A stretch of 64,000 bases of DNA from Salinicola endophyticus (lineage in GTDB: Bacteria; Pseudomonadota; Gammaproteobacteria; Pseudomonadales; Halomonadaceae): positions 530,436 through 594,435 of the forward strand of contig NZ_PZJO01000003.1 in NCBI RefSeq assembly GCF_003206575.1, written 5' to 3'. The first letter of the stretch is position 1; each line of letters begins with the position of its first letter. Made by a program: the position numbers and the translations under genes. This document shows positions 49,789 to 59,107 of the stretch, piece by piece. The notes beneath the pieces were generated by a model, which saw only the letters and a program-made list of their open reading frames with translations, did not search any database and was not told where the DNA came from.

Positions 49789-49980
49789 ATGCTCAATGTG
49801 ACCCTCGAAATGCGCTGTAACGTCTGCGGCGGCGAGCGCTTTCTGCTGCCGACGCTCGACGAGACGGCACAGGATGTACGCTGCGCCGGCTGCTCTGCCT
49901 TCAAATGCAAGAACCAGGACCTGGAGCGCGCCATGGCCGCAGCCGGGCCGCGCCGGAGCGGGCGTCATCCCGCGCTGTAG
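49789..49980 (+). CDS. Small zinc-ribbon-like protein (hypothetical)
   Basis: 63 residues. Two CXXC pairs, RCNVCGGE (Cys9, Cys12) and RCAGCSAF (Cys32, Cys35), look like a zinc ribbon, followed by a third cysteine in FKCKNQDLERAM and a basic tail GPRRSGRHPAL. AGGGA lies six bases before the ATG. A terminator follows 62 bases after the stop, so it is a complete single-gene unit between the MscS gene and ssrA. Function unknown; nucleic-acid binding is only a guess. Confidence 0.65.
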   Translation: MLNVTLEMRCNVCGGERFLLPTLDETAQDVRCAGCSAFKCKNQDLERAMAAAGPRRSGRHPAL

Positions 49981-50041
49981 ACGCCCATGGCACGCTGATC
50001 GGGCACGATACGAAATGCCCGGGCGCCGAGCGTCCGGGCAC

Positions 50042-50072
50042 AAAAAAAGCACCTCTCTCGAGGTGCTTTTTT
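50042..50072. terminator. Bidirectional terminator of ssrA and the zinc-ribbon gene
   Basis: 8-bp stem AGCACCTC (50048-50055) with GAGGTGCT (50060-50067). A-run on the left and T-run on the right make it work in both directions, with the tmRNA gene ending eight bases away on the minus strand. Confidence 0.9.
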
Positions 50073-50079
50073 CTGGTGT

Positions 50080-50458
50080 TGGTGGAGGCGGGGGGAATTG
50101 AACCCCCGTCCGCCGGCACTCACCCATCGGCTCTACATGCTTAGTTCCGTCTTTTGATTTAGCGCAGTGACCTCCGACGGGCAGGATGACACCTTGCGAT
50201 CTCTCTAAGGTTTAACGCATGTCAGGAGAGCGCTGACATACGCGGTCCCATCAGCTTTAGCTCGTATCCTCTCCGCGATGAATGGGCACATCGCTTCGAG
50301 GCCAGACAACAGCTAGCAGTTCTTAGGCTGCCAGTGCGCCTTGAGCGTAGTTTTCGTCGTTTGCGACTATTTAATCGTAACGTTGGATTTACGAGATACG
50401 TTACGCTCTCGGCATGCACCTCAGGGATTGTCACCGGCGTCGAAGCCATGTCGCCCCC
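50080..50458 (-). ncRNA. ssrA: Transfer-messenger RNA (tmRNA)
   Basis: 379 nt. The 5' end GGGGGCGA (from 50458) pairs as acceptor stem with CGCCTCC followed by an encoded ACCA at 50083-50080. GGGTTCAATTCCC is the T-arm. The tag frame at 50364-50323 starts on resume codon GCA and reads ANDENYAQGALAA then TAA. A -10 box (TAGAAT, 50477-50472) lies upstream, leaving a short leader to be processed. It rescues stalled ribosomes together with SmpB, encoded just beyond. Confidence 0.97.
50323..50364 (-). CDS. tmRNA proteolysis-tag reading frame
   Basis: Thirteen codons, GCA to GCC, then TAA, inside ssrA. The encoded tag is ANDENYAQGALAA (preceded in the product by the alanine carried on tmRNA). The C-terminal ALAA is the degron recognised by ClpXP/ClpAP, and ANDENYA is the typical gammaproteobacterial start. 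Confidence 0.93.
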   Translation of the reverse strand, partial: ANDENYAQGALAA

Positions 50459-50471
50459 GTGGAACCCCGGT

Positions 50472-50477
50472 ATTCTA
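50472..50477 (-). promoter_or_regulatory. Candidate -10 box of ssrA
   Basis: Minus-strand TAGAAT in GATAGAATACCGG, 13 bases before the mature tmRNA 5' end. No good -35 hexamer is visible. Confidence 0.45.
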
Positions 50478-50565
50478 TCAGTTGGGGGTGACCCCACGCC
50501 ATCTCAATCGTCGAATCGAAACCTCGGCACCACACGCCACCGCGAAGCACTCTCTCGGCACCGCG

Positions 50566-51045
50566 TCAGGCGTGGTCGCGCATCACGCGGGCCTTCTCGC
50601 GGTTCCAGTCGCGCTCCTTCTGGGTCGCGCGCTTGTCGTGGAGCTGCTTGCCGCGCACCAGCGCCAGCTCGCACTTGACCAGATTCTTCTTCCAGTAGAG
50701 CTTGAGCGGCACACAGGTGTGACCCTTTTCCTGGGTCCGCGAGAAGATCCTGGCGATCTCCTTGCGGTGCAGCAGCAGCTTGCGTGTACGGTCGGGCTCG
50801 GCCACCACGTGGGTACTGGCGGTATTGAGCGGCGTGATGTGGCTGCCCAGCAGCCAGGCCTCGCCGTTCTTGATCAGGATATAGGTGTCGGTGAGCTGGG
50901 CCTTGCCGGCGCGCAGGCTCTTGACCTCCCAACCGCTCAGCGAGAGACCCGCCTCGAAGGTTTCGTCGATGTGATACTCGAAACGAGCCTTCTTGTTCTG
51001 GGCGATCGTGTTGTTGCCGGGCACGTTGCCTTTCTTCTTACCCAT
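50566..51045 (-). CDS. smpB: SsrA-binding protein SmpB
   Basis: 159 residues. Binds the tRNA-like part of tmRNA and brings it to stalled ribosomes. Motifs [39 protein letters not shown] and the C-terminal basic [21 protein letters not shown] helix that occupies the mRNA channel. Start at 51045 ([20 protein letters not shown]) with GAGGT upstream. Lies next to ssrA on the same strand. Confidence 0.96.
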   Translation of the reverse strand: MGKKKGNVPGNNTIAQNKKARFEYHIDETFEAGLSLSGWEVKSLRAGKAQLTDTYILIKNGEAWLLGSHITPLNTASTHVVAEPDRTRKLLLHRKEIARIFSRTQEKGHTCVPLKLYWKKNLVKCELALVRGKQLHDKRATQKERDWNREKARVMRDHA

Positions 51046-51169
51046 GACACCTCTTCGCGGCGATATCCGGTACGCCCGCAGACCTTGGGGCGAGCGTGCT
51101 ACCATTCAAGCATGTGAGAAATGGCCCCCATGATACGCGCATCGGGGCGATAAATCAGTGGAGAGCTAC

Positions 51170-51604
51170 ATGCCAAGCGTGCACCGGTCTGCTTTTGTCC
51201 GGCATACCCCGGAACAGATGTTCGAGCTGGTCAATGACTTCGAACGCTACCCGGAATTCCTCCCCGGCTGTCGTCGGGCCCGCGTGGTCGAGCGTGGAGA
51301 GGACTATCTGATCGGCAGCATGACCCTGGCCAAGGGCGGCGTCGAGCAGAGCGTGACCACGCGCAACGATCTACAGCGCCCCGGGCGTATCGACCTGTCG
51401 CTGGTCGACGGCCCGTTCAAGCGTCTCGACGGACGCTGGCACTTCCGTGACATGGGCGAGAACGCCTGCAAGGTCGAGCTGGAAATGGAGTTCGAGTTCA
51501 GCAACCGCCTGCTGGGCATGGCCTTCGGGCGGCTGTTCCAGCAGGTGGCGGGGCAGTTGATCGATGCCTTCACCCGGCGCGCCGATCAGGTCTACGGGCG
51601 CTGA
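51170..51604 (+). CDS. ratA: RatA-type START/polyketide-cyclase domain protein
   Basis: 144 residues, single START-like domain: VRHTPEQMFELVNDFERYPEFLPGCRRARV, LVDGPFKRLDGRWHF, and the C-terminal helix LIDAFTRRADQVYG. In E. coli RatA (with RatB/RnfH) was described as a toxin acting on 50S subunits; relatives are coenzyme Q-binding (Coq10). Start at 51170 with GGAGAG; GTG at 51158 is alternative. Divergent from smpB, as in E. coli. Confidence 0.92.
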   Translation: MPSVHRSAFVRHTPEQMFELVNDFERYPEFLPGCRRARVVERGEDYLIGSMTLAKGGVEQSVTTRNDLQRPGRIDLSLVDGPFKRLDGRWHFRDMGENACKVELEMEFEFSNRLLGMAFGRLFQQVAGQLIDAFTRRADQVYGR

Positions 51605-51608
51605 CGCC

Positions 51609-51965
51609 ATGCCTTTTGCAGTCAACGCCCCCGAGGTCAGCGGCTCTGAGTCCAGCGATGCGCCGGCGTGTACATGGGTCGAGGTGGCCTACGCCACACC
51701 GGAGCGCCAGCGTATCGTCACCCTGGTCTGGGCGCCAGGACTCACCGCCCGCGCGGCGGTGATCCGCGCCAACCTGACCGCGCACTTCGCCGAGCTCGAT
51801 GACGCCTGGCTGGCCGGCGCGCCGCTGGGGATCTTCGGCGAACGCCTGGAAGCTCCCGAGCAGCGCGAGTTGCTGCCGGGGGAGCGGGTCGAGGTCTATC
51901 GTCCGCTGCAGCTCGATCCCAAGCAGGCACGGCGCGAGCGGGCGGCCCGCAGGCCGCCGCGCTGA
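51609..51965 (+). CDS. rnfH: RnfH family protein
   Basis: 118 residues, ubiquitin-like fold: WVEVAYATPERQRIVTLVWAPG at the start, GIFGERLEAPEQRELLPGERVEVYRPLQLDPKQARRERA at the end, the latter being the RnfH signature. Function unclear (RatB in the ratAB pair). Follows ratA after four bases; convergent with bamE. Confidence 0.92.
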   Translation: MPFAVNAPEVSGSESSDAPACTWVEVAYATPERQRIVTLVWAPGLTARAAVIRANLTAHFAELDDAWLAGAPLGIFGERLEAPEQRELLPGERVEVYRPLQLDPKQARRERAARRPPR

Positions 51966-51989
51966 CTCGCACTCGATAGAGAGGGGAGA

Positions 51990-52412
51990 CTAGAGGCCTG
52001 TGGGACCGACCTGCGGCACCGCGGCACCTTCACCGGCACCCTCGACCGCCGGGCCGGGGCCGCTGTCCTGGTCGAGCTCGACGTCGGAGTCCATGTCACC
52101 GGACTTCTGGATGTCGACCACCTGGTCGTTGGCGAAGGTGAGCGTGACCCGCTTCTCCACTGTGCCGCCGTAGGCCTTGTCGAGATAGAAGACGTAGTCC
52201 CACTGGTCGGAGGAGAAGGGCGCTTCCATCAGCGGCGTTCCCATGACCTGAACGACCTGGGCGCGGCTCATGCCGGTATGGAGCTGAGACACCATGTCCT
52301 GGGTAATGAGGTTGCCCTGGACGAGGTCGCGTTTGTAGACGCCAAAGTAGCTGCAGCCAGCGATGAGCGACGCTGCGAGCACGAGTACGGCCGTTCTGAT
52401 CAGGTTTTGCAT
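51990..52412 (-). CDS. bamE: Outer-membrane assembly lipoprotein BamE
   Basis: 140 residues. Lipoprotein signal with LIAGC (Cys20), followed by SYFGVYKRDLVQGNLITQDMVSQLHTGMSRAQVVQVMGTPL, the BamE/SmpA signature. Stabilises the BAM complex that inserts beta-barrel proteins. The tail after about 105 is acidic and disordered. Start at 52412. Divergent from fur over 72 bases, the order seen in Pseudomonas and E. coli-like genomes. Confidence 0.94.
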   Translation of the reverse strand: MQNLIRTAVLVLAASLIAGCSYFGVYKRDLVQGNLITQDMVSQLHTGMSRAQVVQVMGTPLMEAPFSSDQWDYVFYLDKAYGGTVEKRVTLTFANDQVVDIQKSGDMDSDVELDQDSGPGPAVEGAGEGAAVPQVGPTGL

Positions 52413-52484
52413 TTGAGTCCGTCTTTCACTATCGTTGCGTGGATTGATCATACCCGACACGGGACGCCACTGCGAAGAGCGACC

Positions 52485-52934
52485 ATGGCCGACGAAAACC
52501 AAGAATTGCGCAAGGCGGGACTCAAGGTCACTCTGCCGCGTGTCAAGATCCTGCAGATCCTCGAAGCGACACGTATGGAAGAAGAGCTCCATATGAGTGC
52601 CGAGGACGTCTACAAGGCGCTGCTGGAGTCGGGAGAAGATGTCGGCCTCGCTACCGTATACCGTGTGCTGACTCAGTTCGAGGCCGCCGGCCTGGTGGTG
52701 CGTCACAATTTCGACGGCGGCCATGCCGTGTTCGAGATGACCCAGGAAGAGCACCATGACCATATGGTGGACCTGGAGTCCGGTGATATCGTCGAGTTCT
52801 ACGACGAAGAGATCGAACGGCGCCAGCGCGAGATCGTCGAGGAGCACGGTTACGAACTGGTCGAGCATGCACTGGTGCTCTACGTTCGCCCGCGCGGCTC
52901 CAAGGCGACACGTCAGGACAGCAGCAAGAAGTAA
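52485..52934 (+). CDS. fur: Ferric uptake regulator Fur
   Basis: 149 residues. N-terminal winged helix (LPRVKILQILEATRMEEELHMSAEDVY, LATVYRVLTQFEAAGLV) and metal-sensing C-domain with HHDH at 90-93 and acidic DLESGDIVEFYDEEIE. The protein has no cysteine at all; the two cysteines of the structural zinc site of E. coli Fur are Asp96 and Ser99 here. It represses iron-uptake genes and, probably, the PrrF-like RNA at 4231. GAAGAG ribosome site; terminator follows. Confidence 0.96.
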   Translation: MADENQELRKAGLKVTLPRVKILQILEATRMEEELHMSAEDVYKALLESGEDVGLATVYRVLTQFEAAGLVVRHNFDGGHAVFEMTQEEHHDHMVDLESGDIVEFYDEEIERRQREIVEEHGYELVEHALVLYVRPRGSKATRQDSSKK

Positions 52935-52990
52935 AATGGCCGCGGCCAGGCGCCCACGGCGCTTGCCGGACGGAAACGACGAATATCATC

Positions 52991-53020
52991 AAAACGCCGA
53001 CCCCCAGGGGTCGGCGTTTT
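52991..53020. terminator. Bidirectional terminator between fur and recN
   Basis: Perfect 14-bp palindrome arms (AAAACGCCGACCCC, 52991-53004, and complement 53007-53020) including terminal A4/T4, with a tiny CA centre. Serves fur on plus and recN on minus. Confidence 0.9.
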
Positions 53021-53114
53021 GCGTCTGTGTATGCGTGTCATGCCGAAGGCGAGGGCATGTGTGATGGTGTGAGTGATGAACGATGGTGGGGCGGCGTGAA
53101 CGCCGCCAGGGCGC

Positions 53115-54788
53115 TCAGTGCGCCCCGGTCTGGCTCGCCGCCAGCATCTCGCGGGCGTGGGCCAGGGTGCGCTCGGAGAGCTTGACGCCGCCGAGCATAC
53201 GCGCGATCTCGCGCACTCTGCCTGCCTCGTCGAGCTGCGCCATCCGGGTGCGGGTGGCCTCGTCGCTCGACTGCTTCTCGATATGCAGGTGCTGGTGCGC
53301 CTGGGCGGCGACCTGCGGCAGGTGGGTCACGGTCATGATCTGGGCCTTGTGGCCCAGCCGGCGCAGCAGCTGGCCGACGATCTCGGCGGTGGCGCCGGAG
53401 ATACCGACGTCGACCTCGTCGAATACCAGCGTGGCCAGGGTGCTGTGGCTGGCCGCCACCACCTGGATCGCAAGGCTGACGCGGGAGAGCTCACCGCCTG
53501 AGGCGACCTTGGCCAGCGGTCGCGGTGGCTGGCCGGGGTTGGCGCTGATCAGCAGGCTGACGCGGTCGACCCCGTGGGGCTGCGGCGTCTCCAGCGGGGT
53601 GACCTCGACCGCGAAGCGTGCCTTCTCCATGCCCAGGAAGGCGAGCTGCTCCTGCACCTGACGGGCGAACTCGGTGGCGCTGGTCTGGCGCGCCTCGCTG
53701 ATCTGGCGGGCGGCGTCGCGGTAGTGCTGGCGCGTCTCCTCGAGTCGCGCGCGCAGGCTGTCGAGATCCTCGTCGCCGCCCTCGAGGGTCGCCAGCTCGG
53801 CACTCAGGCGCTGGTGCAGCTCGACCAGCTCGTCGGGCATGACGTGGTGCTTGCGGGCGATGCGATGAATCTCGCCGAGGCGCTCGTCGACCCATGCCAG
53901 CCGCTGCGGATCGAGCTCGGTGGACTCGACGAAGTGGTGCAGTTCGCGGGCCGCCTCCTCGAGCTGGATCTGGGCATCATTGAGCATGCCGAGCGCTTCC
54001 GCCAGGCTGCCGCGGTCGCTGCCCGGCACCCGTGACAGGCGCGTGTGCGCCTGCAGCAGCAGGCCCAGCGCGCCGCCCTCGTCATGGTCGCAGCAGTCGG
54101 CGGCGAACTGCGCCTCGCGCAGGCTCTCCTCGAGGTGCGCCAGGGTCTCCTGCTCCTGCTCCAGCGCTTCCAGTTCGTCCGCCTGCAGGGCCAGCTGATC
54201 CAGCTCCTCCACCTGATAGCGCAGCAGCTGGCGCTTGGCCTCGCGCTCTTCGTCGTTCTCGCTGCGCTGGCGATACTGCTTGCGCAGGCTCTGCCACTGG
54301 CGGTGCAGCGCCGCCAGCTCGTCCACCGCGCGGCGCTGGCCGGCGGCGTCATCGAGCAGGCGACGGTGGGTCTCCTCGTTGAGCAGCGCTTGGTGGGCGT
54401 GCTGACTGTGGACGTCGATCAGGCACTCGCCGAGCTCGCGCAGATCGGCGATGGTGCAGGGCTGGCCGTTGATCCACGCCTTGGAGCGCCCGGACGCGGT
54501 GACCACCCGGCGCAGCAGGCACTCCTCGCTCGGCAGTTCGCGCGCGGCGAGCCAGGCCCGCGCCTCGGCGCGGCCGCTGAGATCGAAGCGTGCGCTGAGA
54601 TCGGCGCGTTCGGCACCGTGCCGCACGCCGCCGGCATCGGCGCGTTCGCCCAGGCAGAGCCCGAGGGCACCGAGCAGGATCGACTTGCCCGCCCCGGTCT
54701 CGCCGGTGATGGCGGTCATGCCGGCCTGGAACTCCAGGTCGAGGGTGTCGACGATGGCGAAGTCGCGAATGGCGAGTTGGATCAGCAT
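53115..54788 (-). CDS. recN: DNA repair protein RecN
   Basis: 557 residues. SMC-like ATPase for double-strand-break repair: Walker A GETGAGKSILLGAL (about 30-43), long coiled coils (about 150-370), signature ASGGELSRVSLAIQ and Walker B LVFDEVDVGISG. The N-terminus MLIQLAIRDFAIVDTLDLEF is typical. A LexA box 38 bases upstream marks SOS control. Confidence 0.95.
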   Translation of the reverse strand: MLIQLAIRDFAIVDTLDLEFQAGMTAITGETGAGKSILLGALGLCLGERADAGGVRHGAERADLSARFDLSGRAEARAWLAARELPSEECLLRRVVTASGRSKAWINGQPCTIADLRELGECLIDVHSQHAHQALLNEETHRRLLDDAAGQRRAVDELAALHRQWQSLRKQYRQRSENDEEREAKRQLLRYQVEELDQLALQADELEALEQEQETLAHLEESLREAQFAADCCDHDEGGALGLLLQAHTRLSRVPGSDRGSLAEALGMLNDAQIQLEEAARELHHFVESTELDPQRLAWVDERLGEIHRIARKHHVMPDELVELHQRLSAELATLEGGDEDLDSLRARLEETRQHYRDAARQISEARQTSATEFARQVQEQLAFLGMEKARFAVEVTPLETPQPHGVDRVSLLISANPGQPPRPLAKVASGGELSRVSLAIQVVAASHSTLATLVFDEVDVGISGATAEIVGQLLRRLGHKAQIMTVTHLPQVAAQAHQHLHIEKQSSDEATRTRMAQLDEAGRVREIARMLGGVKLSERTLAHAREMLAASQTGAH

Positions 54789-54825
54789 GCTGCCTCCCGA
54801 GGATCGATGGCGGCCATACAGTGGT

Positions 54826-54841
54826 CTGTTCGTTTATACAG
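54826..54841 (-). promoter_or_regulatory. LexA (SOS) box upstream of recN
   Basis: CTGT-N8-ACAG (CTGTTCGTTTATACAG) matches the LexA consensus exactly at all eight fixed positions and continues with TA on the 3' side. It lies 38-53 bases upstream of the recN start, overlapping the likely promoter, as in E. coli recN. Confidence 0.9.
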
Positions 54842-54924
54842 TAGTCGGTTCGGCGCTTCAATCCACCTCGCGGTGCCTGATGGACGCGTGTCGCCTGTCG
54901 GCGTTCACGCAAAGCGCACCAACG

Positions 54925-54952
54925 CTTGAGATCGTGGCGGGCAGCCCCATAT
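54925..54952 (+). promoter_or_regulatory. Sigma-32 (heat-shock) promoter of grpE
   Basis: CTTGAG (54925-54930), 14-base spacer, CCCCATAT (54945-54952). Fits the RpoH consensus CTTGAA-N13-15-CCCCATNT with a single mismatch. It is 170 bases before grpE, giving a leader of about 160 nt. Confidence 0.88.
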
Positions 54953-55121
54953 AGGCAGTCACTTGGACGTCAATAGCGATCGTCGATGACGCAGGCGCCG
55001 AGCAGACCCTACGCGGAAGCGTCGCCATGGTGTGACGCTGCCCGGCCCAGGGGCTCGCCGGTGCTGCGCCGACGCTGTCTTCATACTGGTGCTTTCATCA
55101 CATCTATATCGGGAGAGACTC

Positions 55122-55745
55122 ATGTCCAGAGATCCGCAGAAGCCCGTCGACGAAGAGATCGAGCGCGCCGAGCGCGACGGTGAACCGCAGCCGACCCAGG
55201 CGCCGCTCGAGGGCGATCTCGACGCGGTCGCCGACGAGCTCGAGCACGAGCCGGGCGAGAACGGCGGTGACGCCAACCCCGAGGCAGAAGTGCTGGCCGC
55301 GCGGGTGGAGGAGCTGGAGCAGGCGCTCACCGAGGCCAAGGATCAGTCGATGCGTGCCGCCGCCGAGGCCCAGAATGCCCGCCGGCGCGCCGAGCAGGAT
55401 GCCGAGAAGGCCAGGAAGTTCGCGCTGGAGAAGTTCGTCAAGGAGCTGCTGCCGGTGGTCGACAGCCTGGAGAAGGGGCTGGAGAGCATGCAGGAGGTCG
55501 ACGAGACCCACCGCGAAGGGGTGTCGATGACCCTGAAGATGCAGCTCGACGTGCTCGCCAAGTTCGGCGTCGAGCAGATCGACCCGCAGGGTGAACCGTT
55601 CGATCCGCAGTTCCACGAGGCGATGAGCATGGTGCCCAATCCGGAACTCGACCCCAACACGGTCATGGATGTGATGCAGAAGGGTTACACCCTGAACGGG
55701 CGGCTGGTGCGGCCGGCGATGGTCATCGTCAGCAAGTCGGCCTGA
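55122..55745 (+). CDS. grpE: Nucleotide exchange factor GrpE
   Basis: 207 residues. Acidic disordered N-terminus, long coiled coil (about 60-120) for dimerisation, and the beta domain with [46 protein letters not shown], the GrpE signature. Releases ADP from Dna[12 protein letters not shown] before ATG 55122. First gene of grpE-dnaK-dnaJ. Confidence 0.96.
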   Translation: MSRDPQKPVDEEIERAERDGEPQPTQAPLEGDLDAVADELEHEPGENGGDANPEAEVLAARVEELEQALTEAKDQSMRAAAEAQNARRRAEQDAEKARKFALEKFVKELLPVVDSLEKGLESMQEVDETHREGVSMTLKMQLDVLAKFGVEQIDPQGEPFDPQFHEAMSMVPNPELDPNTVMDVMQKGYTLNGRLVRPAMVIVSKSA

Positions 55746-55765
55746 CGCAATCTGGGCCGGCGGGG

Positions 55766-55791
55766 CTTGAAAGGCGCCCGAAAGCCCCCAG
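55766..55791 (+). promoter_or_regulatory. Sigma-32 promoter of dnaK
   Basis: CTTGAAAG starts at 55766 with a perfect CTTGAA; after a 14-base spacer comes CCCCAGAT (55786-55793) against CCCCATNT. About 75 bases before the dnaK start in the 122-base grpE-dnaK gap, so dnaKJ can be induced apart from grpE. Confidence 0.82.
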
Positions 55792-55867
55792 ATAGCAGTC
55801 AATCGCGCGACACGCGCCGCCAAGACAACGTATCGAATCGTCAACGAATTGTTAGAGGTGAGGAATT

Positions 55868-57808
55868 ATGGGACGCATCATCGGTATCGACCTGGGTACG
55901 ACCAACTCCTGCGTCGCCGTGCTCGACGGTGACAAGACTCGCGTGATCGAGAACGCCGAAGGCGCTCGCACCACGCCGTCGATCATTGGCTACACCGACG
56001 ACGGCGAGACTCTTGTCGGTCAGGCGGCCAAGCGTCAGGCGGTCACCAACCCGACCAACACGCTCTACGCCGTCAAGCGTCTGATCGGCCGCAAGTTCAA
56101 GGACGACGTCGTCCAGAAGGACATCAAGATGGTGCCCTACCGCATCGTCGAGGCCGACAACGGCGACGCCTGGGTGCAGGTGAACGACAAGAAGCTGGCA
56201 CCGCCGCAGGTCAGCGCGGAAGTGCTCAAGAAGATGAAGAAGACCGCCGAGGACTATCTCGGTGAAGAAGTGACCGAAGCGGTCATCACCGTGCCGGCTT
56301 ACTTCAACGACTCTCAGCGTCAGGCGACCAAGGATGCCGGCCGCATCGCCGGTCTCGAGGTCAAGCGCATCATCAACGAGCCGACCGCGGCTGCGCTGGC
56401 TTACGGTATGGACCGTTCCACCGGCGACCGCACCATCGCGGTCTACGACCTGGGTGGCGGTACCTTTGACATCTCGATCATCGAAGTGGCCGATGTCGAC
56501 GGCGAGAAGCAGTTCGAGGTGCTGGCGACCAACGGTGACACCTTCCTGGGTGGCGAGGACTTCGACCTCAAGCTGATCGACTACCTGGTGCAGCAGTTCA
56601 AGAGCGATTCGGGCATCGACCTGTCCGGCGACAGCCTGGCCATGCAGCGTCTGAAGGAAGCTGCCGAGAAGGCCAAGATCGAGCTCTCCTCGGCCCAGCA
56701 GACCGAAGTCAATCTGCCCTACATCACCGCCGACAACACCGGTCCCAAGCACCTGGCGATCAAGGTCACCCGGGCCAAGCTCGAGTCGCTGGTCGAAGAT
56801 CTGGTCAGCCGTTCGCTGGGTCCGTGCAAGACCGCCATGGACGATGCCGGTCTCTCCAACAGCGAGATCCACGACGTCATCCTGGTGGGCGGCCAGACCC
56901 GCATGCCGCTGGTGCAGCAGAAGGTCGCCGAGTTCTTCGGCAAGGACGCCCGCAAGGACGTCAACCCGGACGAAGCCGTGGCCATGGGTGCTGCGATTCA
57001 GGGCGGCGTGCTCGGCGGTGACGTCAAGGACGTACTGCTCCTCGACGTGACCCCGCTGACGCTGGGTATCGAGACCCTGGGTGGCGTGATGACGCCGCTG
57101 ATCGAGAAGAACACCACGATCCCGACCAAGAAGACCCAGACCTTCTCGACCGCCGAAGACAACCAGACCGCCGTGACCATCCACGCGCTGCAGGGTGAGC
57201 GCAAGCAGGCGGCACAGAACAAGTCGCTGGGTCGCTTCGACCTCGCCGACATTCCGCCGGCACCGCGCGGCGTGCCGCAGATCGAAGTCGCCTTCGATCT
57301 CGACGCCAACGGTATCCTCAACATCACGGCCAAGGACAAGGCGACCGGCAAAGAGCAGTCGATCGTGATCAAGTCCTCCAGCGGTCTCTCCGACGATGAG
57401 ATCGATCAGATGGTCAAGGATGCCGAGGCACACGAGGCCGAGGACAAGAAGTTCGAAGAGCTGGTGGCCCTGCGCAACCAGGCTGACGGCATGATCCACG
57501 CTTCGCGCAAGACGCTGGAAGAGGCTGGTGACAAGGTCGACGCCGACGAGAAGAGCAAGATCGAGACCGCCATCAGCGAGCTCGAAGAAGCGCTCAAGGG
57601 TGACGACAAGGACGCCATCCAGGGCAAGCTCGACGCGCTCACCGAAGCGTCCGGCAACCTGGCGCAGAAGATGTACGCCGAGCAGGGCGAAGGCGCCGGT
57701 CAGGAAGCGGGTGCCCAGGCCGACGACGCCCAGGCCAGCGGCAAGAAAGAGGATGACGTGGTTGACGCCGAGTTCGAGGAAGTCAACGACGATCAGAAAA
57801 AGCAATAA
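55868..57808 (+). CDS. dnaK: Chaperone DnaK (Hsp70)
   Basis: 646 residues. ATPase domain with [18 protein letters not shown] (4-21), [16 protein letters not shown] and [13 protein letters not shown]; linker [18 protein letters not shown]; substrate-binding domain; helical lid; and C-terminal [13 protein letters not shown] motif ending EEV-like. Works with GrpE and DnaJ encoded on either side. GAGGTGAGGAATT ribosome site. Confidence 0.98.
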   Translation: MGRIIGIDLGTTNSCVAVLDGDKTRVIENAEGARTTPSIIGYTDDGETLVGQAAKRQAVTNPTNTLYAVKRLIGRKFKDDVVQKDIKMVPYRIVEADNGDAWVQVNDKKLAPPQVSAEVLKKMKKTAEDYLGEEVTEAVITVPAYFNDSQRQATKDAGRIAGLEVKRIINEPTAAALAYGMDRSTGDRTIAVYDLGGGTFDISIIEVADVDGEKQFEVLATNGDTFLGGEDFDLKLIDYLVQQFKSDSGIDLSGDSLAMQRLKEAAEKAKIELSSAQQTEVNLPYITADNTGPKHLAIKVTRAKLESLVEDLVSRSLGPCKTAMDDAGLSNSEIHDVILVGGQTRMPLVQQKVAEFFGKDARKDVNPDEAVAMGAAIQGGVLGGDVKDVLLLDVTPLTLGIETLGGVMTPLIEKNTTIPTKKTQTFSTAEDNQTAVTIHALQGERKQAAQNKSLGRFDLADIPPAPRGVPQIEVAFDLDANGILNITAKDKATGKEQSIVIKSSSGLSDDEIDQMVKDAEAHEAEDKKFEELVALRNQADGMIHASRKTLEEAGDKVDADEKSKIETAISELEEALKGDDKDAIQGKLDALTEASGNLAQKMYAEQGEGAGQEAGAQADDAQASGKKEDDVVDAEFEEVNDDQKKQ

Positions 57809-57840
57809 TCACGACGTCTGACGTCGTGTGACGGCAGCAG

Positions 57841-57866
57841 CGCGGGAGCCCGACACGACTCCCGCG
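57841..57866 (+). terminator. Hairpin in the dnaK-dnaJ gap (possible partial terminator)
   Basis: 8-bp perfect stem CGCGGGAG (57841-57848) and CTCCCGCG (57859-57866) followed by TTGTCGTTTG, a poor T-tract. A second palindrome, CACGACGT-ctg-ACGTCGTG, lies just upstream (57810-57828). They may lower dnaJ expression relative to dnaK or protect the dnaK mRNA end. Confidence 0.5.
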
Positions 57867-57906
57867 TTGTCGTTTGCACGGCATCGATACGGAGGCGAAC
57901 AACGTC

Positions 57907-59058
57907 ATGTCCAAGCGTGACTACTACGAAGTGCTGGGCGTCGACAAGGGCGCCGACGGCAAGGAGATCAAGAAGGCCTATCGCCGGCTGGCACAGAAGT
58001 ACCATCCGGACCGCAATCCGGACGACCAGCAGGCCGCGGAGAAATTCCGCGAGGTCTCCGACGCCTACGAGGTGCTGTCCGACGACCAGAAGCGCGCGGC
58101 CTATGACCAGTTCGGCCATGCCGGCGTCGATGGCCAGGCCGGTGGCGGTTTCGGCGGCGGCGGTTTCGGCGGTGCCGGAGCGGGTGGCTTCAGCGACATC
58201 TTCGGCGATGTCTTCGGCGATATCTTCGGTGGCGGCGGCGGTGGTCGGCGCAACCCCAACGCGCCCCAGCGCGGCAGCGATCTGCGCTACAACCTGGAGC
58301 TCGATCTCGAGGACGCCGTCTTCGGCACCACCGTCGACATCCGCGTGCCGCGTCATATCGAGTGCGAGCACTGCGACGGCAGCGGCGCCGAGCCGGGGTC
58401 GAGCAAGGAGACCTGCCCGACCTGTCACGGCCAGGGTCAGGTGCGCATGCAGCAGGGCTTCTTCGCCGTGCAGCAGACCTGCCCCACCTGCCACGGCAGC
58501 GGCCAGGTGATCAAGGTGCCGTGTCGCAAGTGCCACGGCGAAGGCCGCGTACGCGAGACGCGCACACTGTCGGTGAAGATCCCGGCCGGGGTGGATACCG
58601 GCGACCGCATTCGTCTCAACGGCGAGGGCGAGTCCGGGCTCAACGGTGGTCCGGCGGGCGACCTCTACGTCCAGGCCGACATCAAGCCGCACCCGATCTT
58701 CGAGCGCGACGGGCGCCATCTGCACTGCGAAGTGCCGATCAACTTCGTCGACGCTGCCCTGGGTGGCGAGCTTGAGGTGCCGACCCTGGAGGGCCGTGTC
58801 AAGCTCAAGATCCCCCCCGAGACCCAGACCGGCAAGCTGTTCCGGCTGCGTGGCAAGGGCGTCAAGCCGGTGCGCGGCGGCCCCGCCGGCGATCTGCTGT
58901 GCAAGGTCGTGGTGGAAACCCCGGTCAACCTCTCCGAGGAGCAGAAAGAGCTGCTGCGCAAGTTCCAGGAGAGCCTGGGTAGTGCCAGCCGCCATTCGCC
59001 CAAGAAAGAGGGCTGGTTCGACGGCGTCAAACGCTTCTTCGAAGATATGAAGCCCTGA
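57907..59058 (+). CDS. dnaJ: Chaperone DnaJ (Hsp40)
   Basis: 383 residues. J domain 1-70 with HPD at 33-35, a Gly/Phe-rich linker (about 77-118), and four CXXCXGXG zinc repeats: [24 protein letters not shown] and CRKCHGEG, then the C-terminal substrate-binding domains. Stimulates the DnaK ATPase. Start at 57907 with GGAGG at a rather long spacing (12). Strong terminator downstream. Confidence 0.97.
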   Translation: MSKRDYYEVLGVDKGADGKEIKKAYRRLAQKYHPDRNPDDQQAAEKFREVSDAYEVLSDDQKRAAYDQFGHAGVDGQAGGGFGGGGFGGAGAGGFSDIFGDVFGDIFGGGGGGRRNPNAPQRGSDLRYNLELDLEDAVFGTTVDIRVPRHIECEHCDGSGAEPGSSKETCPTCHGQGQVRMQQGFFAVQQTCPTCHGSGQVIKVPCRKCHGEGRVRETRTLSVKIPAGVDTGDRIRLNGEGESGLNGGPAGDLYVQADIKPHPIFERDGRHLHCEVPINFVDAALGGELEVPTLEGRVKLKIPPETQTGKLFRLRGKGVKPVRGGPAGDLLCKVVVETPVNLSEEQKELLRKFQESLGSASRHSPKKEGWFDGVKRFFEDMKP

Positions 59059-59107
59059 TCCGAGCGCGCCGATCCTGGCGCGCGGGTCATGACCTTCGGA
59101 TCCTGCC

